A DNA stretch of 64,000 nt, taken from positions 31,234 through 95,233 of the forward strand of contig CAYPQM010000002.1 in assembly GCA_964412845.1 (NCBI GenBank). Direction: 5' to 3'. The notes beneath the pieces were generated by a model. It did no database searches, had not been told where the DNA came from, and saw nothing but the letters and a program-made list of their open reading frames with translations. Source of the DNA: JAWWPY01 sp964412845. GTDB taxonomy: Bacteria; Actinomycetota; Actinomycetes; Streptosporangiales; Streptosporangiaceae. This document shows, piece by piece, positions 23,761-33,295 of this stretch (position 1 is the first letter of the stretch; the number at the start of each line of letters is the position of its first letter). The position numbers and the translations under genes are program-made.

Positions 23761-24735
23761 TTACGGGGTGGCTAAGGCTGTGGCCAGGTGCGCGACGACG
23801 GCGGTCGCGATCTGGTCCGCGGTTGCCCCGGCAATCAGCAGCGGGGCCAGTGCGGCGGCCAGCGCCTTCGCGTCGACGGCCGGGGGCTGCTGGATCTTGA
23901 CGGCCAGTGCGTTGACGGCGTCGCGGGCCTGCTTGGCGTACAGGGCCGCGGCCCGGGCGCCGCCGTCGGCCCAGATCAGCGCGGCGTCGTCGTCGAACTG
24001 GCCATTCGCCGGGAAGTCAGCCGCGATCTCCGGCCACTTCTGGCCGATGGTGGCTGGGATGGTGCCCATGAGGTCTCCGGAGGTGGTGGCGGTCGCTGTC
24101 GGCGTTTCCGCGCTGAGGAGGGTGAGGAGTTGCGCGACGGTGCCCCGGAAGGCGTTGTAGTCGAGCGCGCGACCGCCGTCGGTGGCCTGGTTGGTGTACT
24201 GGTACAGCGCGGGGGTCACACCGCCGTAGGCGTTCCAGCCCGAGGCCTTGTCCCCGGGGTACAGGTGCGTGGGGCTGCCGGCCCCCCCGGGGTAGGCCGA
24301 GGAGATGAGTCCCAGGCCGCGCGAGGTCAGGCCGCTCAGGCTCGGCGACCCGAGCTCCTGCCAGTACCAGTGCGGGAGGTAGACCAGGCGCAGCCGCAGT
24401 CCCGCCGCCTTCGCCGCGTCGGCGTAGGCCAGCACCTGGCTCAGGGTGGGTTTGGACGAGCCGGACGGCTCGACGTCGAGCATGCCCGGCAGGGTCGGGT
24501 CGCCCACACACGCCTTGGTGTGCGCGATCTGCGCCGGGACGCTCTCGCTGGTCAGGAAGTGGTACCAGACGAAGGGCCGCTTCAGGCTCGCGGCCTGCCG
24601 CCGCCAGCCCTGGTACGCGGAGTCGGTGTAGTACGTGCCCTCGCTCGCCTTGGCGATGACGAAGGAGGCGGCCGCGAGGCGCGACAGGTCCAGCCCGGCC
24701 TGATAGGCGGAGATGTCGGGTCCGTGGATCGTCAC
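23761..24735 (-). CDS. GH25 muramidase endolysin
   Basis: From a GTG after AGGAGG this gene gives 324 residues. Residues 1-210 form a glycoside hydrolase 25 domain, which cuts between MurNAc and GlcNAc: HGPDISAYQAG, FVIAKASEGTYY with the catalytic-type acid, FVWYHFL, and MLDVEPSG with the acidic pair. The C-terminal 110 residues contain alanine-rich repeats (AADFPANGQFDDDAALIWADGG, DAKALAAALAPLLIAGATADQI) probably for wall binding. It lies between two small membrane proteins, the expected lysis order. Confidence 0.88.
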   Translation of the reverse strand: MTIHGPDISAYQAGLDLSRLAAASFVIAKASEGTYYTDSAYQGWRRQAASLKRPFVWYHFLTSESVPAQIAHTKACVGDPTLPGMLDVEPSGSSKPTLSQVLAYADAAKAAGLRLRLVYLPHWYWQELGSPSLSGLTSRGLGLISSAYPGGAGSPTHLYPGDKASGWNAYGGVTPALYQYTNQATDGGRALDYNAFRGTVAQLLTLLSAETPTATATTSGDLMGTIPATIGQKWPEIAADFPANGQFDDDAALIWADGGARAAALYAKQARDAVNALAVKIQQPPAVDAKALAAALAPLLIAGATADQIATAVVAHLATALATP

Positions 24736-25061
24736 GGCGTGGCCTCCTGGGGCGGTTCGTCTCCTGCTGCGGGAAAAGGCCCTGCGAGTCGTGCGGCGGC
24801 GGCGATCCCGGCGGCCGAGATGCGGGCGGGGACCCGGGGATGGTGCCGCTTGCAGGTCTTGAACGGTGTGCCCGGGACCGGGTGGATGGCTGGCCGCCAG
24901 CAGCGCTTCGGGTGGTCCACGTGGCAGAGGTGCCGCTTGTAGTGGGCGGCAAGGGTGCCGATGATGGCGAGTTCGCCGAGGTCGGAGCCCATGCCGGACC
25001 ACCACATGTACCAGTAGCCTGATCCGCTGTCCAGGCCGAGCACGTGCGCGAGCCAGTTCAC
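24732..25061 (-). CDS. membrane protein of the lysis region, 109 residues
   Basis: MNWLAHVLGLDSGSGYWYMWWSG at the start, followed by a hydrophobic segment (LGELAIIGTLAAHY) and the Cys/His block HLCHVDHPKRCW then CKRHHP, matches a family common in actinophages next to lysins. Two membrane-associated segments are probable. It may be a holin; the Cys/His block could bind zinc. Confidence 0.6.
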   Translation of the reverse strand: MNWLAHVLGLDSGSGYWYMWWSGMGSDLGELAIIGTLAAHYKRHLCHVDHPKRCWRPAIHPVPGTPFKTCKRHHPRVPARISAAGIAAAARLAGPFPAAGDEPPQEATP

Positions 25062-25504
25062 GCCGGCTCGTCTCTGGCCGGCACGAACTCGGCCGCGGCG
25101 TCAGAGCCGTCGCGTCGCCACCGGTTGGCCTCCCAGAGCGCCGCAGGCAGCACGTGGATGCCGTAGTGGGTCCGGTGGTGCGCCGCGCACAGCACCTCCA
25201 GGTTCCCCGGGGACTCAGCCCAGGCCTGGAAATCCTCGTCGGAGTTGAAGTGCAGCCCCAGGGCTCGTTCGATCTTGTGCGGGTCGGTGTGGTTGATCTG
25301 GGAGAACTCCACGTGGGTGTGGTGGAGCTCCGGCGTGCCGTCGCAGAGGTCGTCGTCGATGACACACTTCCACAGGCCCTGGCGCTTCAGCCGGGCCTTC
25401 GCGGCTTCGAACAGGTGGTAATGGGGGTCGTTCTCGCGCGGGGCGTGTTCGGGGATGTGCGTCAGCAGATGCACTGTCTGGCGCTGGTCGTGGGCCGCGG
25501 TCAT
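25058..25504 (-). CDS. HNH-type nuclease-like protein
   Basis: Residues 55-120 show an HNH-like pattern: CDGTPELHHTHVEFSQ, then SPGNLEVLCAAHHRTHYG, with the NLxxLC and CxxHH residues of HNH folds. HNH proteins in actinophages may help terminase cut DNA, or act as homing enzymes. This one lies in the lysis/tail region, coupled to the membrane protein by an ATGA overlap, far from terminase, so its role is uncertain. Confidence 0.65.
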   Translation of the reverse strand: MTAAHDQRQTVHLLTHIPEHAPRENDPHYHLFEAAKARLKRQGLWKCVIDDDLCDGTPELHHTHVEFSQINHTDPHKIERALGLHFNSDEDFQAWAESPGNLEVLCAAHHRTHYGIHVLPAALWEANRWRRDGSDAAAEFVPARDEPA

Positions 25505-25543
25505 CGTGGTCCTGCCTGGAATTCGACTGTGGAGAGAACTTGG

Positions 25544-26080
25544 CTACGAATGCAGCCAGAACAGCGTGAAAGTCGATGTGATGTCCGAAGACGTGAAGGT
25601 GTTCAGCGGGCTTCCAGTGCTTTGCGACACGTACAGTTCGACATAGTCTCCTACGTTCAGGAAGACGGGCATCGAAACTGCCGGATATGCGGTTGCGTTT
25701 CCTGTGGACACCGGTGGTGCAAAGGTCGTGGTCCCCTGGATCACCGTGCCGTTCTTCGCGAACTTCACGCCTCGTGCGCTCGTACTGCTCGACGCGAAAG
25801 CGCCGCATCCAGCAAGCATGTACCAGCCGGCCACCTGGGCCGTGATCCTGGTGTTGTTGACCGAGTTGCTGTGCTGATTGTCGGTATCGAGATTCGATCC
25901 GTCATAGTTGACCGGAGCCCAGATGCCGCTGGGGATGGACTGTGTGGCGATCTGATACACGGAGGCGGCCGGAACCGCTGTCAGAAAAGAGTTGCTGGCG
26001 GCAGGGCCCGCATTCCACAGAGCACCGGTCACCAGATTTCCCGGGGCTTGGTTTGCACTGACGGGGACTGTCCGGGGCAC
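25544..26080 (-). CDS. tail-tip or receptor-binding protein with a C1q/TNF-like domain
   Basis: An AAGGAGG five bases before the GTG fixes the start (178 residues). The sequence from ITAQVAGWYMLAGCGAF through ARGVKFAKNGTVIQG to VFLNVGDYVELYVSQSTG, ending TSTFTLFWLHS, looks like the C1q-like jelly-roll used by phage tail fibres. As the last gene of the tail module it may bind the host surface. Confidence 0.6.
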   Translation of the reverse strand: MPRTVPVSANQAPGNLVTGALWNAGPAASNSFLTAVPAASVYQIATQSIPSGIWAPVNYDGSNLDTDNQHSNSVNNTRITAQVAGWYMLAGCGAFASSSTSARGVKFAKNGTVIQGTTTFAPPVSTGNATAYPAVSMPVFLNVGDYVELYVSQSTGSPLNTFTSSDITSTFTLFWLHS

Positions 26081-26119
26081 GATACCCTCCTTTTTCTGTA
26101 TTTCGCCGCAGGCACAAAT

Positions 26120-26146
26120 GCGCCCCGCACGGCATGTGCGGGGCGC
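26120..26146. terminator. hairpin between tail genes
   Basis: An 11-bp perfect stem (GCGCCCCGCAC with GTGCGGGGCGC) and five-base loop starts 14 bases past the large minor tail gene's stop. It could attenuate or stop late transcription before the fibre and lysis genes, or protect the 3' end of the mRNA. Confidence 0.45.
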
Positions 26147-26160
26147 TGAAGTGCTTGGGA

Positions 26161-28959
26161 TTAGTAGGCGAATTGGGCGGTATCGAATACCGCGAACGCG
26201 TCGTAGACGGTAGAACTGGTGACCCCGGCTGGCATCGGCTCGCAGACGGCAGCGCTGACTGCGTGGTTCTGCGTGAGGTTCGCGGTCAGCGTGATGGTCA
26301 CCGAGGTGTAGCCGGGCGACGTCACCGGAACCCCGCCGGTTGCGATCGTCACGGTCTCCTGCGTCCCGGCGCCGAGGTCCAGGACGAGCTGCTGGCCTCC
26401 GCACAGGGTGCCCGCGGCCGGGTTGGTCGCTGCGTCGGCCAGCGGGTTGAGCACGATGGTGTTCGCGCCGGCGCTCGCCGGGTTCTTCAGCGTGGCGTGG
26501 ATCGATGTGAAGACCGCATAGGGCGTCGTGGTGAACGGGCTGATCTGGAACGAGCTGGTCCAGTTCCCGCTGTCGTCGCCGGAGTGCGTGATCTGCTCGA
26601 TGAAGCCGTCCATAGTGATCATCGGTGCAGGCGATGGCGGGCGGCGGTTGATCCGAACGCGCTGGCCGAGGTCCAGCGCGAGCACGCTCGGGAAGAGGGC
26701 CGGGTTGGACCCCAGATCCACCAGCAGCTGCGAGATCCGCGGGTGGGGGTCCTTGTACCTCGACAGGTGGAAGTTTGCTGCGTCCTGGCATTCGAAGCCC
26801 GACGAGGACTGGTTGTTCCGGGTCATCGTGCGGGTGCCGTAGGCGGCCTGGCTGGCTGCGTTCGCCGCGGAGAATTCCTGGTTGGTCGACGACTGCGTGA
26901 CCACGATCGCGTTCGAGATGTGCGTCGTGTCGTCGTCGATCGTCAGGGACGTGTACGGCAGCTCCCCGGCGTTCTCACCGAACGTCGCCACGGGGGTCGT
27001 CGCCAGGTAGCGACGGCTGCGCGCCTGGAACGTGAGGGCTCCCCCGGCGGCGATGAAGTGCTGGCCGGCCTCGGTGTTGACGACGTCCTGCAGAGCACTG
27101 AGAGCGTCGGATCCGCTGATGTCGTTGCAGGGGCCCATGCTCAGCGTCGAGCCGGTGTCGATGCTCGTGGGCCCGGTGTAGCCGCCGTATCCGGCGATCC
27201 GGGCGTAGCGGCTGCCCGAGGACTCCCCGGTGAAAGCGGTACGCCATGCGCTGTACAGGTTCGCGATCTGGCCGTTGGTCAGGACCGTGGGCCACTGGGC
27301 GTAGTGCGCGAGGTCTCCGGCGAAGTTGCTGCCGATGGCGCCGCTGAGCGGCCACATGCTGCCGCCGATGGATTCGTACGTGGCATTGGTCGGGTGCACG
27401 TCGAAGCCGCCGGAGGAGCCGGTGGCGACGTTCCCGTCGATCCAGAGGTTGACGGTCTGGCCGTTCGCCGACATCGTGATGAAGACCAGGTGCCAGTTGC
27501 CGTCGTTGGCCGTGACCGAGGTGTTGGTGACGCTGACTGAATGGTTGGCGGCGTTGTTGACCTGGACGAACAGCTGGGTTCCGGACGTGATCAGGTTGAC
27601 GTTCCAGAAGTCGTTGAACAGCCCGCTCACGGCGCCCGGGGTGGCGCCCGCGAGGGCGTTGCCGCCCGCGGAGGTGGTGGTCGACCGGAACGCGATCATC
27701 CGGGTGAATCCGCCGGAGGGGACCCCGTTGATCCCGGCGGGACGCAGGTCCACGACGGTGCCGCCCGCAGTCGGGTTGGCGACGTTCAGCACGGGCCCGT
27801 CGGCGCCGAGGAAGGTACCGGCAGGCGTTGCCGAGGTGATCGACGTTCCTGGGGTCAGGATTCCTGTGCCCGTGGTTGAGCTGTAGGTCCCAGCAGCCGC
27901 CTTGCGGCCGGCCTGCTCGGCGAAGGTCGTCGCGCCCTGAGGGTCGTCGAGGCGGAAGAACCAGTCGGGGCCGAGCTTGGTGACCTCGTGCGTGAAGCAG
28001 TCGGTGAGCGTGCTCTGTGACAGCTGGGCCATGGCGTCGACGGCGACCGGGACGACGAGCCCGTAGGTGCCGCTGTACATCCACGACTGCGGGTAGCGCT
28101 CGATCATGCCGGCGTACACGGGGTACAGCTGGCCCGGCGTCGCGAAGGCCGAGGCGGTGGCCGCCTGCTCGAGCTGCATGCCGTCGGCCTGGAATGTCCA
28201 GTTCGAGCCGGGCGCGGTGGTCAGGGTGGCGCCGAAGGTGAGCGCAACCGCGCCGGCCGGGACGGTGCCGGTCTGGGTGACGGTGGTCCAGGTTGCCGTC
28301 GGCGAGCCGGTCAGCGTGACCGTGGAGGCGGTCGTGGTCGCGATGGTGGCGCCGCCGATGCCCTGCCACAGCAGGAACGGCGTGATCACCGGGTTGGCGC
28401 CGGTCGTGGCCGACCGGACGTGCCGGGTGATGGTGTACTGCGTGCCCGGGGTGGCCAGGATCGAGGTGGGACCGAACGCGATCAGCACCTGCCCGGTCGT
28501 GGCCGCGCCTGCGACCGGCACTTGCCAGACCTGCGTGCCCTGCCAGGCGGACGCCGATGCCGCGACGACGGGCGTCGCGTAGGCGCCGGTCACCAGCGAT
28601 GAGGACGCCCCTGGGCTCAGGGGCGTGACCTCGCCGCCGGTGGCGACGTCGCCGTCGAGCAGGTTGACGCTCGGCGGCCAGTAGGCCCGCATGCGCCAGC
28701 CGCGGAACGGCACGACACCGGGCGCGAACGGGCTGGCGTTGTTGAACGGGTCGAGGTAGCCGTCCGTGTTCGTCCAGGAGCCGTTGAACTCTGCGGGCTG
28801 GACCTGGTCGAGCTCGTACTGCTTGCCCCGCATCGTGGACCAGGGCCCGTACAGTCGCGGCGTCAGATCGGTGTAGTAGGAGGCTGCGGTGTTGAAGTAG
28901 GGGTTGGAGCCGAAAGCGGCCTCGCCCCGGAGGTTCGGCCAGTTCGTGTTGATGGCCAT
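26161..28959 (-). CDS. large minor tail protein with LamG-like domain
   Basis: This 932-residue protein opens with a conserved actinophage tail segment (YYTDLTPRLYGPWSTMRGKQYELDQ). It contains a laminin-G/concanavalin-like region near residues 330-570 (FFRLDDPQGATTF, GNWHLVFITMSANGQTVNLWIDG, DLAHYAQWPTVLTNGQIANLYSAW), which usually binds sugars. The end returns to a baseplate-like fold (LGQRVRINRRPPSPAP). It follows the tape measure as expected for a tail-tip protein. Confidence 0.82.
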   Translation of the reverse strand: MAINTNWPNLRGEAAFGSNPYFNTAASYYTDLTPRLYGPWSTMRGKQYELDQVQPAEFNGSWTNTDGYLDPFNNASPFAPGVVPFRGWRMRAYWPPSVNLLDGDVATGGEVTPLSPGASSSLVTGAYATPVVAASASAWQGTQVWQVPVAGAATTGQVLIAFGPTSILATPGTQYTITRHVRSATTGANPVITPFLLWQGIGGATIATTTASTVTLTGSPTATWTTVTQTGTVPAGAVALTFGATLTTAPGSNWTFQADGMQLEQAATASAFATPGQLYPVYAGMIERYPQSWMYSGTYGLVVPVAVDAMAQLSQSTLTDCFTHEVTKLGPDWFFRLDDPQGATTFAEQAGRKAAAGTYSSTTGTGILTPGTSITSATPAGTFLGADGPVLNVANPTAGGTVVDLRPAGINGVPSGGFTRMIAFRSTTTSAGGNALAGATPGAVSGLFNDFWNVNLITSGTQLFVQVNNAANHSVSVTNTSVTANDGNWHLVFITMSANGQTVNLWIDGNVATGSSGGFDVHPTNATYESIGGSMWPLSGAIGSNFAGDLAHYAQWPTVLTNGQIANLYSAWRTAFTGESSGSRYARIAGYGGYTGPTSIDTGSTLSMGPCNDISGSDALSALQDVVNTEAGQHFIAAGGALTFQARSRRYLATTPVATFGENAGELPYTSLTIDDDTTHISNAIVVTQSSTNQEFSAANAASQAAYGTRTMTRNNQSSSGFECQDAANFHLSRYKDPHPRISQLLVDLGSNPALFPSVLALDLGQRVRINRRPPSPAPMITMDGFIEQITHSGDDSGNWTSSFQISPFTTTPYAVFTSIHATLKNPASAGANTIVLNPLADAATNPAAGTLCGGQQLVLDLGAGTQETVTIATGGVPVTSPGYTSVTITLTANLTQNHAVSAAVCEPMPAGVTSSTVYDAFAVFDTAQFAY

Positions 28960-28968
28960 GGTGCCCCC

Positions 28969-31900
28969 TCAGCGCTTGTAGGCGGTGTACGAGGTGGAGT
29001 TGCGGCCGCCGAGCTGAAGCATTTGCGTCTGCATCAGGTTGCGGAGATCGCGTTCGGCCAGGACGGAGCCTGCGATGTAGATGTTGTTGACGTAGACCGG
29101 CGCGCCCCCGCCCGAGGCGGTTGAGACCATGGGCCCGGCGCCGCCGCCCTTCGAGGCGGCAGCCAGCATGTCGTTGGACAGGACGAACTCGCCGCCGTGG
29201 ACGATGGCCAGCTGCGGCGCGCCCTTGGGCCCGGGCACGTAGCCGCCGACGTCGTAGGACGCCATGCGCGACTGGCCCTTGCCGTGGCCGACGGTGTTGC
29301 CGCCGACTACCACCACGCCGCTCGCGGCGAGCATCTTCTGGATGTCGGTCATACCGGTGACGCTGACGTTGAGGTTGGTCTGGATGTCCGGCGGGATCAG
29401 GCCCAGGGTGTCGATGTACGCCTGGACCTTCTTGCGGGTCGACTCGGAGGTCGAGGAGGTGTTGACCAGGGCCTGGATTTGGTCCTTCAGCGCCTGGGTG
29501 GCCGCCGGGATGCCCATCTTCCCGTTCTTGATGTTGTCGTTGTAGACGTCGACTGCACCTTGAGCGGCCTGTCGGAGGGCGTCCCGGTTGGCCAGGGCGG
29601 CATCGCTGTTCCCGGTCAGCGCACTACCGTTGTCGATCAGGGCCTGCCGGACGTTCTTGAGCTGCTTCTGGAAGTTGTCCATGGCACCGGACATCTCGAG
29701 CCCGGCGGTCATGGTCTGCTGCGCCTGGGTAACGCCGTCGATCGCGCTCGCGGTGTCATCCGCGGCAGCAGTCGTCTGGCCCAACGCCGCGTCCTGGCCT
29801 TGCAGAGCATCGGTGGCGTTCTGGGTGCTGGTGGCGGCGGTTGCCTGCTGGGCGGCCTGGCGGTCCAGGGCGGCGAAGTACTGTGGGAAGTCTTTCGCGG
29901 TGTTGATCAGTGCCTTGCCGTTCTTGTCGGTAGCGGCAGTGATCTGATCCATGATCGACTTTGCTCGGTCGCCGTTGCCGCTGGCCACGAGGTTTGCCAG
30001 GGCGCCGTCGTAGTTCTTCGTCATCGACGCCCCGCCACCCATTTGCTGGCTGAGCTTGCCGATTACGATCCCGAACTGCGCCATCGGTTCGGTGTCGGCG
30101 CTGACCTTCAACCCCAGGCCGCTCATCAAACGGGTGACTTCGGCTCCCGAGCCGGCGAGCGCGGTACAGGCGTCGGAGGAGTCCATCAGCGCCACGGTCA
30201 GTTGGTCGACGCTGGGCCCCGCCTTGCTCGCTTCCCCCGTCAAATCGTTGAGCCACTTGCCGAGCCCGATGCCCGCCACTACAACGGCGCCGATGACGGG
30301 GAGGGACCGGCCGAGGGTACCCACCAGGCCGCCGATGCCGCTCGCTCCGGCCGCGGTCTCGGCTGCGGTGGTGCTGGCCACGGTCTCGGCGGTGAAGGTC
30401 TTCATACCGATGCCGGCGGCGGCCAGTCGCAGCTTCAGGGCATCGAGCGCTTCTTCCCCGAGCACCAGCTTGAGGACGAAGCCAGCGAATGCAACGCTCG
30501 TTTCGAGGATGCCGCGGAGCAGGGACACCATCAGCGCGGCCGAGGTCGTCAGGATCTTGGCGGTGAAAACCGCCAGCTGGGTGCTGCCTTCGACGACCGT
30601 CTTGATCAGCGCCGTGGTCATGCTCTTGACCCACATGCCCAGGGCCATCAGCAGGACGCCGCCGATCACCATGGCGAGGCCTTCGACGACCTTCTTGTGC
30701 CGGGCCAACAGGCTCATACCCGACTCGAGCACGGGGATGAGCACGGAGCCGATCTTGATGGCCGTGGCCGCAACTTCTTGCTTCAGCTGCTCGATCTTGA
30801 AGTTGAAGCCCGCGGTGATCGTGCCCCAGTTCTCGATGTCCTTGCCAGCGTGCTGCGACGCCTCGGAGATCGTCTTGACGTTCTGGGTGTAGGCAGCGAG
30901 GTTGATGCCCCCGATCTGCAACGCGGTGTTGGTGTCCATCTGATCGCCGAGCATGTGCCGCAGCAGCCCGGCGTAGGTCTGGACGTCGGTGCCGCCACCG
31001 CGCAGCGCGAGGTTGAAGCTGCTCGCGTTCTTGTAGTTGGTCAGGAATTGCGAACCCATCGCCTGAAGGTTCGGCGGCATCTCCTTGATCGCGGCGCTGT
31101 AGTCCTTCGTGGAGATCGTGCCGCTCACGACCTCCGTCGAGAGGTTCTTCAGGGCGGCCGGCATCGACTGGAGCATCGTCTGCAAGCCCTGCGCGGCGTC
31201 CTTGGAGCTCGCGAAGGTCTGGACCAGGTACTTCCCGTCCGGACCCATGTGGTTCAAGATCGCCTGGTTGACGATCTCGAGCGTGCCCGTCAGGCCCCTG
31301 CTGCCGAGGTTCTCCTGCAGGTCCGTGCTGGAGACGCCCATCTGGTTCATCCACTTGATCGCGATCGCGTTGGGCGTCTGCAGCGAGCTGATCGTGTGGC
31401 CGAGCATCTGGGTTGCCTGGTCAGCGGAGGTTCCCTGGCGTGTCATCTCGGACATGGCGCCGAGCACCTCGGCCAGGCTGATCCCTGCGGCGTGGGCCTG
31501 TGGCAGCACGGAGTGCAGGGCCCCGGCGAAAGCCTGCATGCTCGTCTTGCCGAGGGACACGGCCGCGACGATCTGGTTCATCACCGGGACGGCCGTCTTG
31601 CCGGTGGTGTCCCCCATGGCGGTCAGCGCCGTGGTCAGCGCGTTCGCGACCGTCACGACGTCGGCGCCCTCGGCGCGCGCGCCCTCGGCGGCAACATTCA
31701 GGACATTGATGCCCTGGGCACCGTGGTAGCCCGCGGACTCCACGTAGTACATGGCGTCGGCCAGCTGCTTCGTGGAGGTGGCCGTGGTGACGGCCATCTT
31801 CAGCATCTGGTCGGAGACGTCCGCGATCGGGCCGACGAGCCGTCCGTGAACGATGCTGCCGGTCTCGCCCGCGGACGTGACGAGCTTGGTCATCGACTGC

Positions 31901-32109
31901 TGCCAGTCGCCGGCCAATTTGACGCTGACGGCCGCAACGCCCACCCCGGCCGCGGCAACCATCCCGCCGACCTTGGTCATCGCCGGGCCGAGGCCGCCCA
32001 TCTTGTTGATGAGCGACTCGCCCTCGACGCCGACCGCCTTGAGCTCGCTCTTCAGCGGCCCGGACAGCAGGGTGAGCTTGATGAAGAGATCGGCAACCTC
32101 GGCAGCCAC
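28969..32109 (-). CDS. tail tape measure protein
   Basis: At 1046 residues this is one of the largest genes. The N-terminal third matches the TP901-type tape measure domain (KMAVTTATSTKQLADAMYYVES, DVVTVANALTTALTAMG, SEMTRQGTSADQATQML). Hydrophobic segments (GLAMVIGGVLLMALGMW, VIGAVVVAGIGLGKWL) may insert into the host membrane. The C terminus has the familiar GGYVPGPKGAPQLAIVHGGEFVLS motif. It sets tail length while the tube protein assembles around it. Confidence 0.92.
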   Translation of the reverse strand: MAAEVADLFIKLTLLSGPLKSELKAVGVEGESLINKMGGLGPAMTKVGGMVAAAGVGVAAVSVKLAGDWQQSMTKLVTSAGETGSIVHGRLVGPIADVSDQMLKMAVTTATSTKQLADAMYYVESAGYHGAQGINVLNVAAEGARAEGADVVTVANALTTALTAMGDTTGKTAVPVMNQIVAAVSLGKTSMQAFAGALHSVLPQAHAAGISLAEVLGAMSEMTRQGTSADQATQMLGHTISSLQTPNAIAIKWMNQMGVSSTDLQENLGSRGLTGTLEIVNQAILNHMGPDGKYLVQTFASSKDAAQGLQTMLQSMPAALKNLSTEVVSGTISTKDYSAAIKEMPPNLQAMGSQFLTNYKNASSFNLALRGGGTDVQTYAGLLRHMLGDQMDTNTALQIGGINLAAYTQNVKTISEASQHAGKDIENWGTITAGFNFKIEQLKQEVAATAIKIGSVLIPVLESGMSLLARHKKVVEGLAMVIGGVLLMALGMWVKSMTTALIKTVVEGSTQLAVFTAKILTTSAALMVSLLRGILETSVAFAGFVLKLVLGEEALDALKLRLAAAGIGMKTFTAETVASTTAAETAAGASGIGGLVGTLGRSLPVIGAVVVAGIGLGKWLNDLTGEASKAGPSVDQLTVALMDSSDACTALAGSGAEVTRLMSGLGLKVSADTEPMAQFGIVIGKLSQQMGGGASMTKNYDGALANLVASGNGDRAKSIMDQITAATDKNGKALINTAKDFPQYFAALDRQAAQQATAATSTQNATDALQGQDAALGQTTAAADDTASAIDGVTQAQQTMTAGLEMSGAMDNFQKQLKNVRQALIDNGSALTGNSDAALANRDALRQAAQGAVDVYNDNIKNGKMGIPAATQALKDQIQALVNTSSTSESTRKKVQAYIDTLGLIPPDIQTNLNVSVTGMTDIQKMLAASGVVVVGGNTVGHGKGQSRMASYDVGGYVPGPKGAPQLAIVHGGEFVLSNDMLAAASKGGGAGPMVSTASGGGAPVYVNNIYIAGSVLAERDLRNLMQTQMLQLGGRNSTSYTAYKR

Positions 32110-32163
32110 GGCGCCCCCTCACGGATGTCGTCGACGTCCGCGAGGCGCGGCGGTGAGGGGCGA

Positions 32164-32631
32164 TCAGATGAGCGTTTTCCAGCCGGCGCCGAAGTTCTTG
32201 GCGTAGATCAGCGAGGCCGGGACGCCCATGGCGAAGCGGAAGGCCGGCTGGAGGAAGGGATACTTAGCGCCGTTGACCAGGCCGGCGACTTCCAGGTAGT
32301 AGCCGTACTTGTTGGCCGGCGTCTTCGAGCCGTACGACGAGGGGAAGCCGACAGCGGTCCCGACCAGGATCTCCAGGGTGTCGCCGACCGTGCGTACCGC
32401 GGTGTGGGTGATCGCGCGTCGCAGGTTGCCGGAGATGACTGCCGGGCCTTCGCCGGGCAGCGCTGGGGTCCGGGTACCGACCTTGTGGGCCCCGTTGCTG
32501 GCGTTGATCTTTGCCTGCTTCTCGATCGTCAGCGCCAGCTCTGTCAGGGTCTTGGCGGACTTTCTGCGGGTTTCGGCTGCGATCTCGGTGCAGAGCTTCG
32601 TGAACACACCCGGCGTGAGTTCGGTGGCCAA
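32164..32631 (-). CDS. HK97 gp10-like tail completion protein
   Basis: The 155-residue product fits the HK97-gp10 family: ALTIEKQAKINASNGAHKVGTRTPA, GNLRRAITH, KTPANKYGYYLE and a terminal YPFLQPAFRFA block. Such proteins act at the head-tail interface or tail end. The position between the tail chaperones and the tape measure is unusual, since gp10-like genes normally precede the major tail gene. Confidence 0.7.
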   Translation of the reverse strand: MATELTPGVFTKLCTEIAAETRRKSAKTLTELALTIEKQAKINASNGAHKVGTRTPALPGEGPAVISGNLRRAITHTAVRTVGDTLEILVGTAVGFPSSYGSKTPANKYGYYLEVAGLVNGAKYPFLQPAFRFAMGVPASLIYAKNFGAGWKTLI

Positions 32632-32632
32632 G

Positions 32633-32920
32633 TCACCACCTCACTTCGGTCGCTCCTGGCTTCTGCTGGGCGCTGCGGTGAGCACGTTCCGCGGCGGCGT
32701 TGTTCGCGCGGCGCCCCTCCATGAGGAAGATCCAGCAGACTTGCCGCACGTAGTGCGGAGTGGCTTGATACTCGTCCCAGGTCCAGCGCATCTCACGCAT
32801 GAGCTCGAACATCACCCACTCCTCCGGGGCAGCCCCGGATGCCCACGTCCCGTCGAGAATGCTCTCGACGTCGGTCAGGACGCTGGCGAATCCGGGGTCG
32901 TCGAAGGGGAGCCGTTCGCC
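32633..32920 (-). CDS. tail assembly chaperone T, reached by -1 frameshift
   Basis: This frame continues the preceding gene after a -1 slip at AAGGGGGCG (32917-32925). The Gly codon GGG re-pairs with GGG, then GGC is read and the fusion goes on through GGERLPFDDPGFASVL to TPHYVRQVCWIFLMEG, giving about 209 residues in all. Translation without the slip gives the 128-residue G protein. G and GT chaperones guide tail-tube polymerisation on the tape measure. An internal ATG at 32815 is an unlikely independent start. Confidence 0.78.
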   Translation of the reverse strand, partial: GERLPFDDPGFASVLTDVESILDGTWASGAAPEEWVMFELMREMRWTWDEYQATPHYVRQVCWIFLMEGRRANNAAAERAHRSAQQKPGATEVRW

Positions 32921-33261
32921 CCCTTGTTCATCTCCTCGGCGATGCGGGTCTGGACGATCTGCGCGAACTTCGAGACCGTCTCAGCGGTCGCGGGCAGGTC
33001 GAGCAGCGGCTGCTCCTCGGCCCTCACACTGGAGTCGTACATCCGCATGTCGACGACGAGGTTGGCGATGCGCTCGTAGGACTCCCACAGGGCGGCCTTC
33101 GGGTTGAGCGGCTGGCCGTTGCTGTCCGTGGCGATGTCGGACACGAGTTCGTCCAGCGGCACGAGCAACGGGTTGCGGATCTTGACGTAGAGATCGGGCT
33201 CGCCGTCTTCAGTCAGTTCGGGGAACGTGATCGTGATGAAGCGCCCCTTGAGTCCCGCCAT
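32875..33261 (-). CDS. tail assembly chaperone G
   Basis: The 128-residue protein (GRFITITFPELTEDGEPDLYVKIRN, PKAALWESYERIANLVV) has the size and place of siphovirus gpG, between the major tail protein and tape measure. Its last 14 codons follow the slippery site and are replaced in the frameshifted product. Confidence 0.8.
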   Translation of the reverse strand: MAGLKGRFITITFPELTEDGEPDLYVKIRNPLLVPLDELVSDIATDSNGQPLNPKAALWESYERIANLVVDMRMYDSSVRAEEQPLLDLPATAETVSKFAQIVQTRIAEEMNKGANGSPSTTPDSPAS

Positions 33262-33295
33262 CTGGGACTCTCCTTTCGGGTAGGTGGTGAGTGGA

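Noticed and set aside
29197..32724. 1175-codon open frame on the plus strand
   Set aside because: It is antisense to the tape measure, gp10-like and chaperone genes; long opposite-strand frames are expected in GC-rich coding DNA. Only the minus frames show known domains and ribosome sites.
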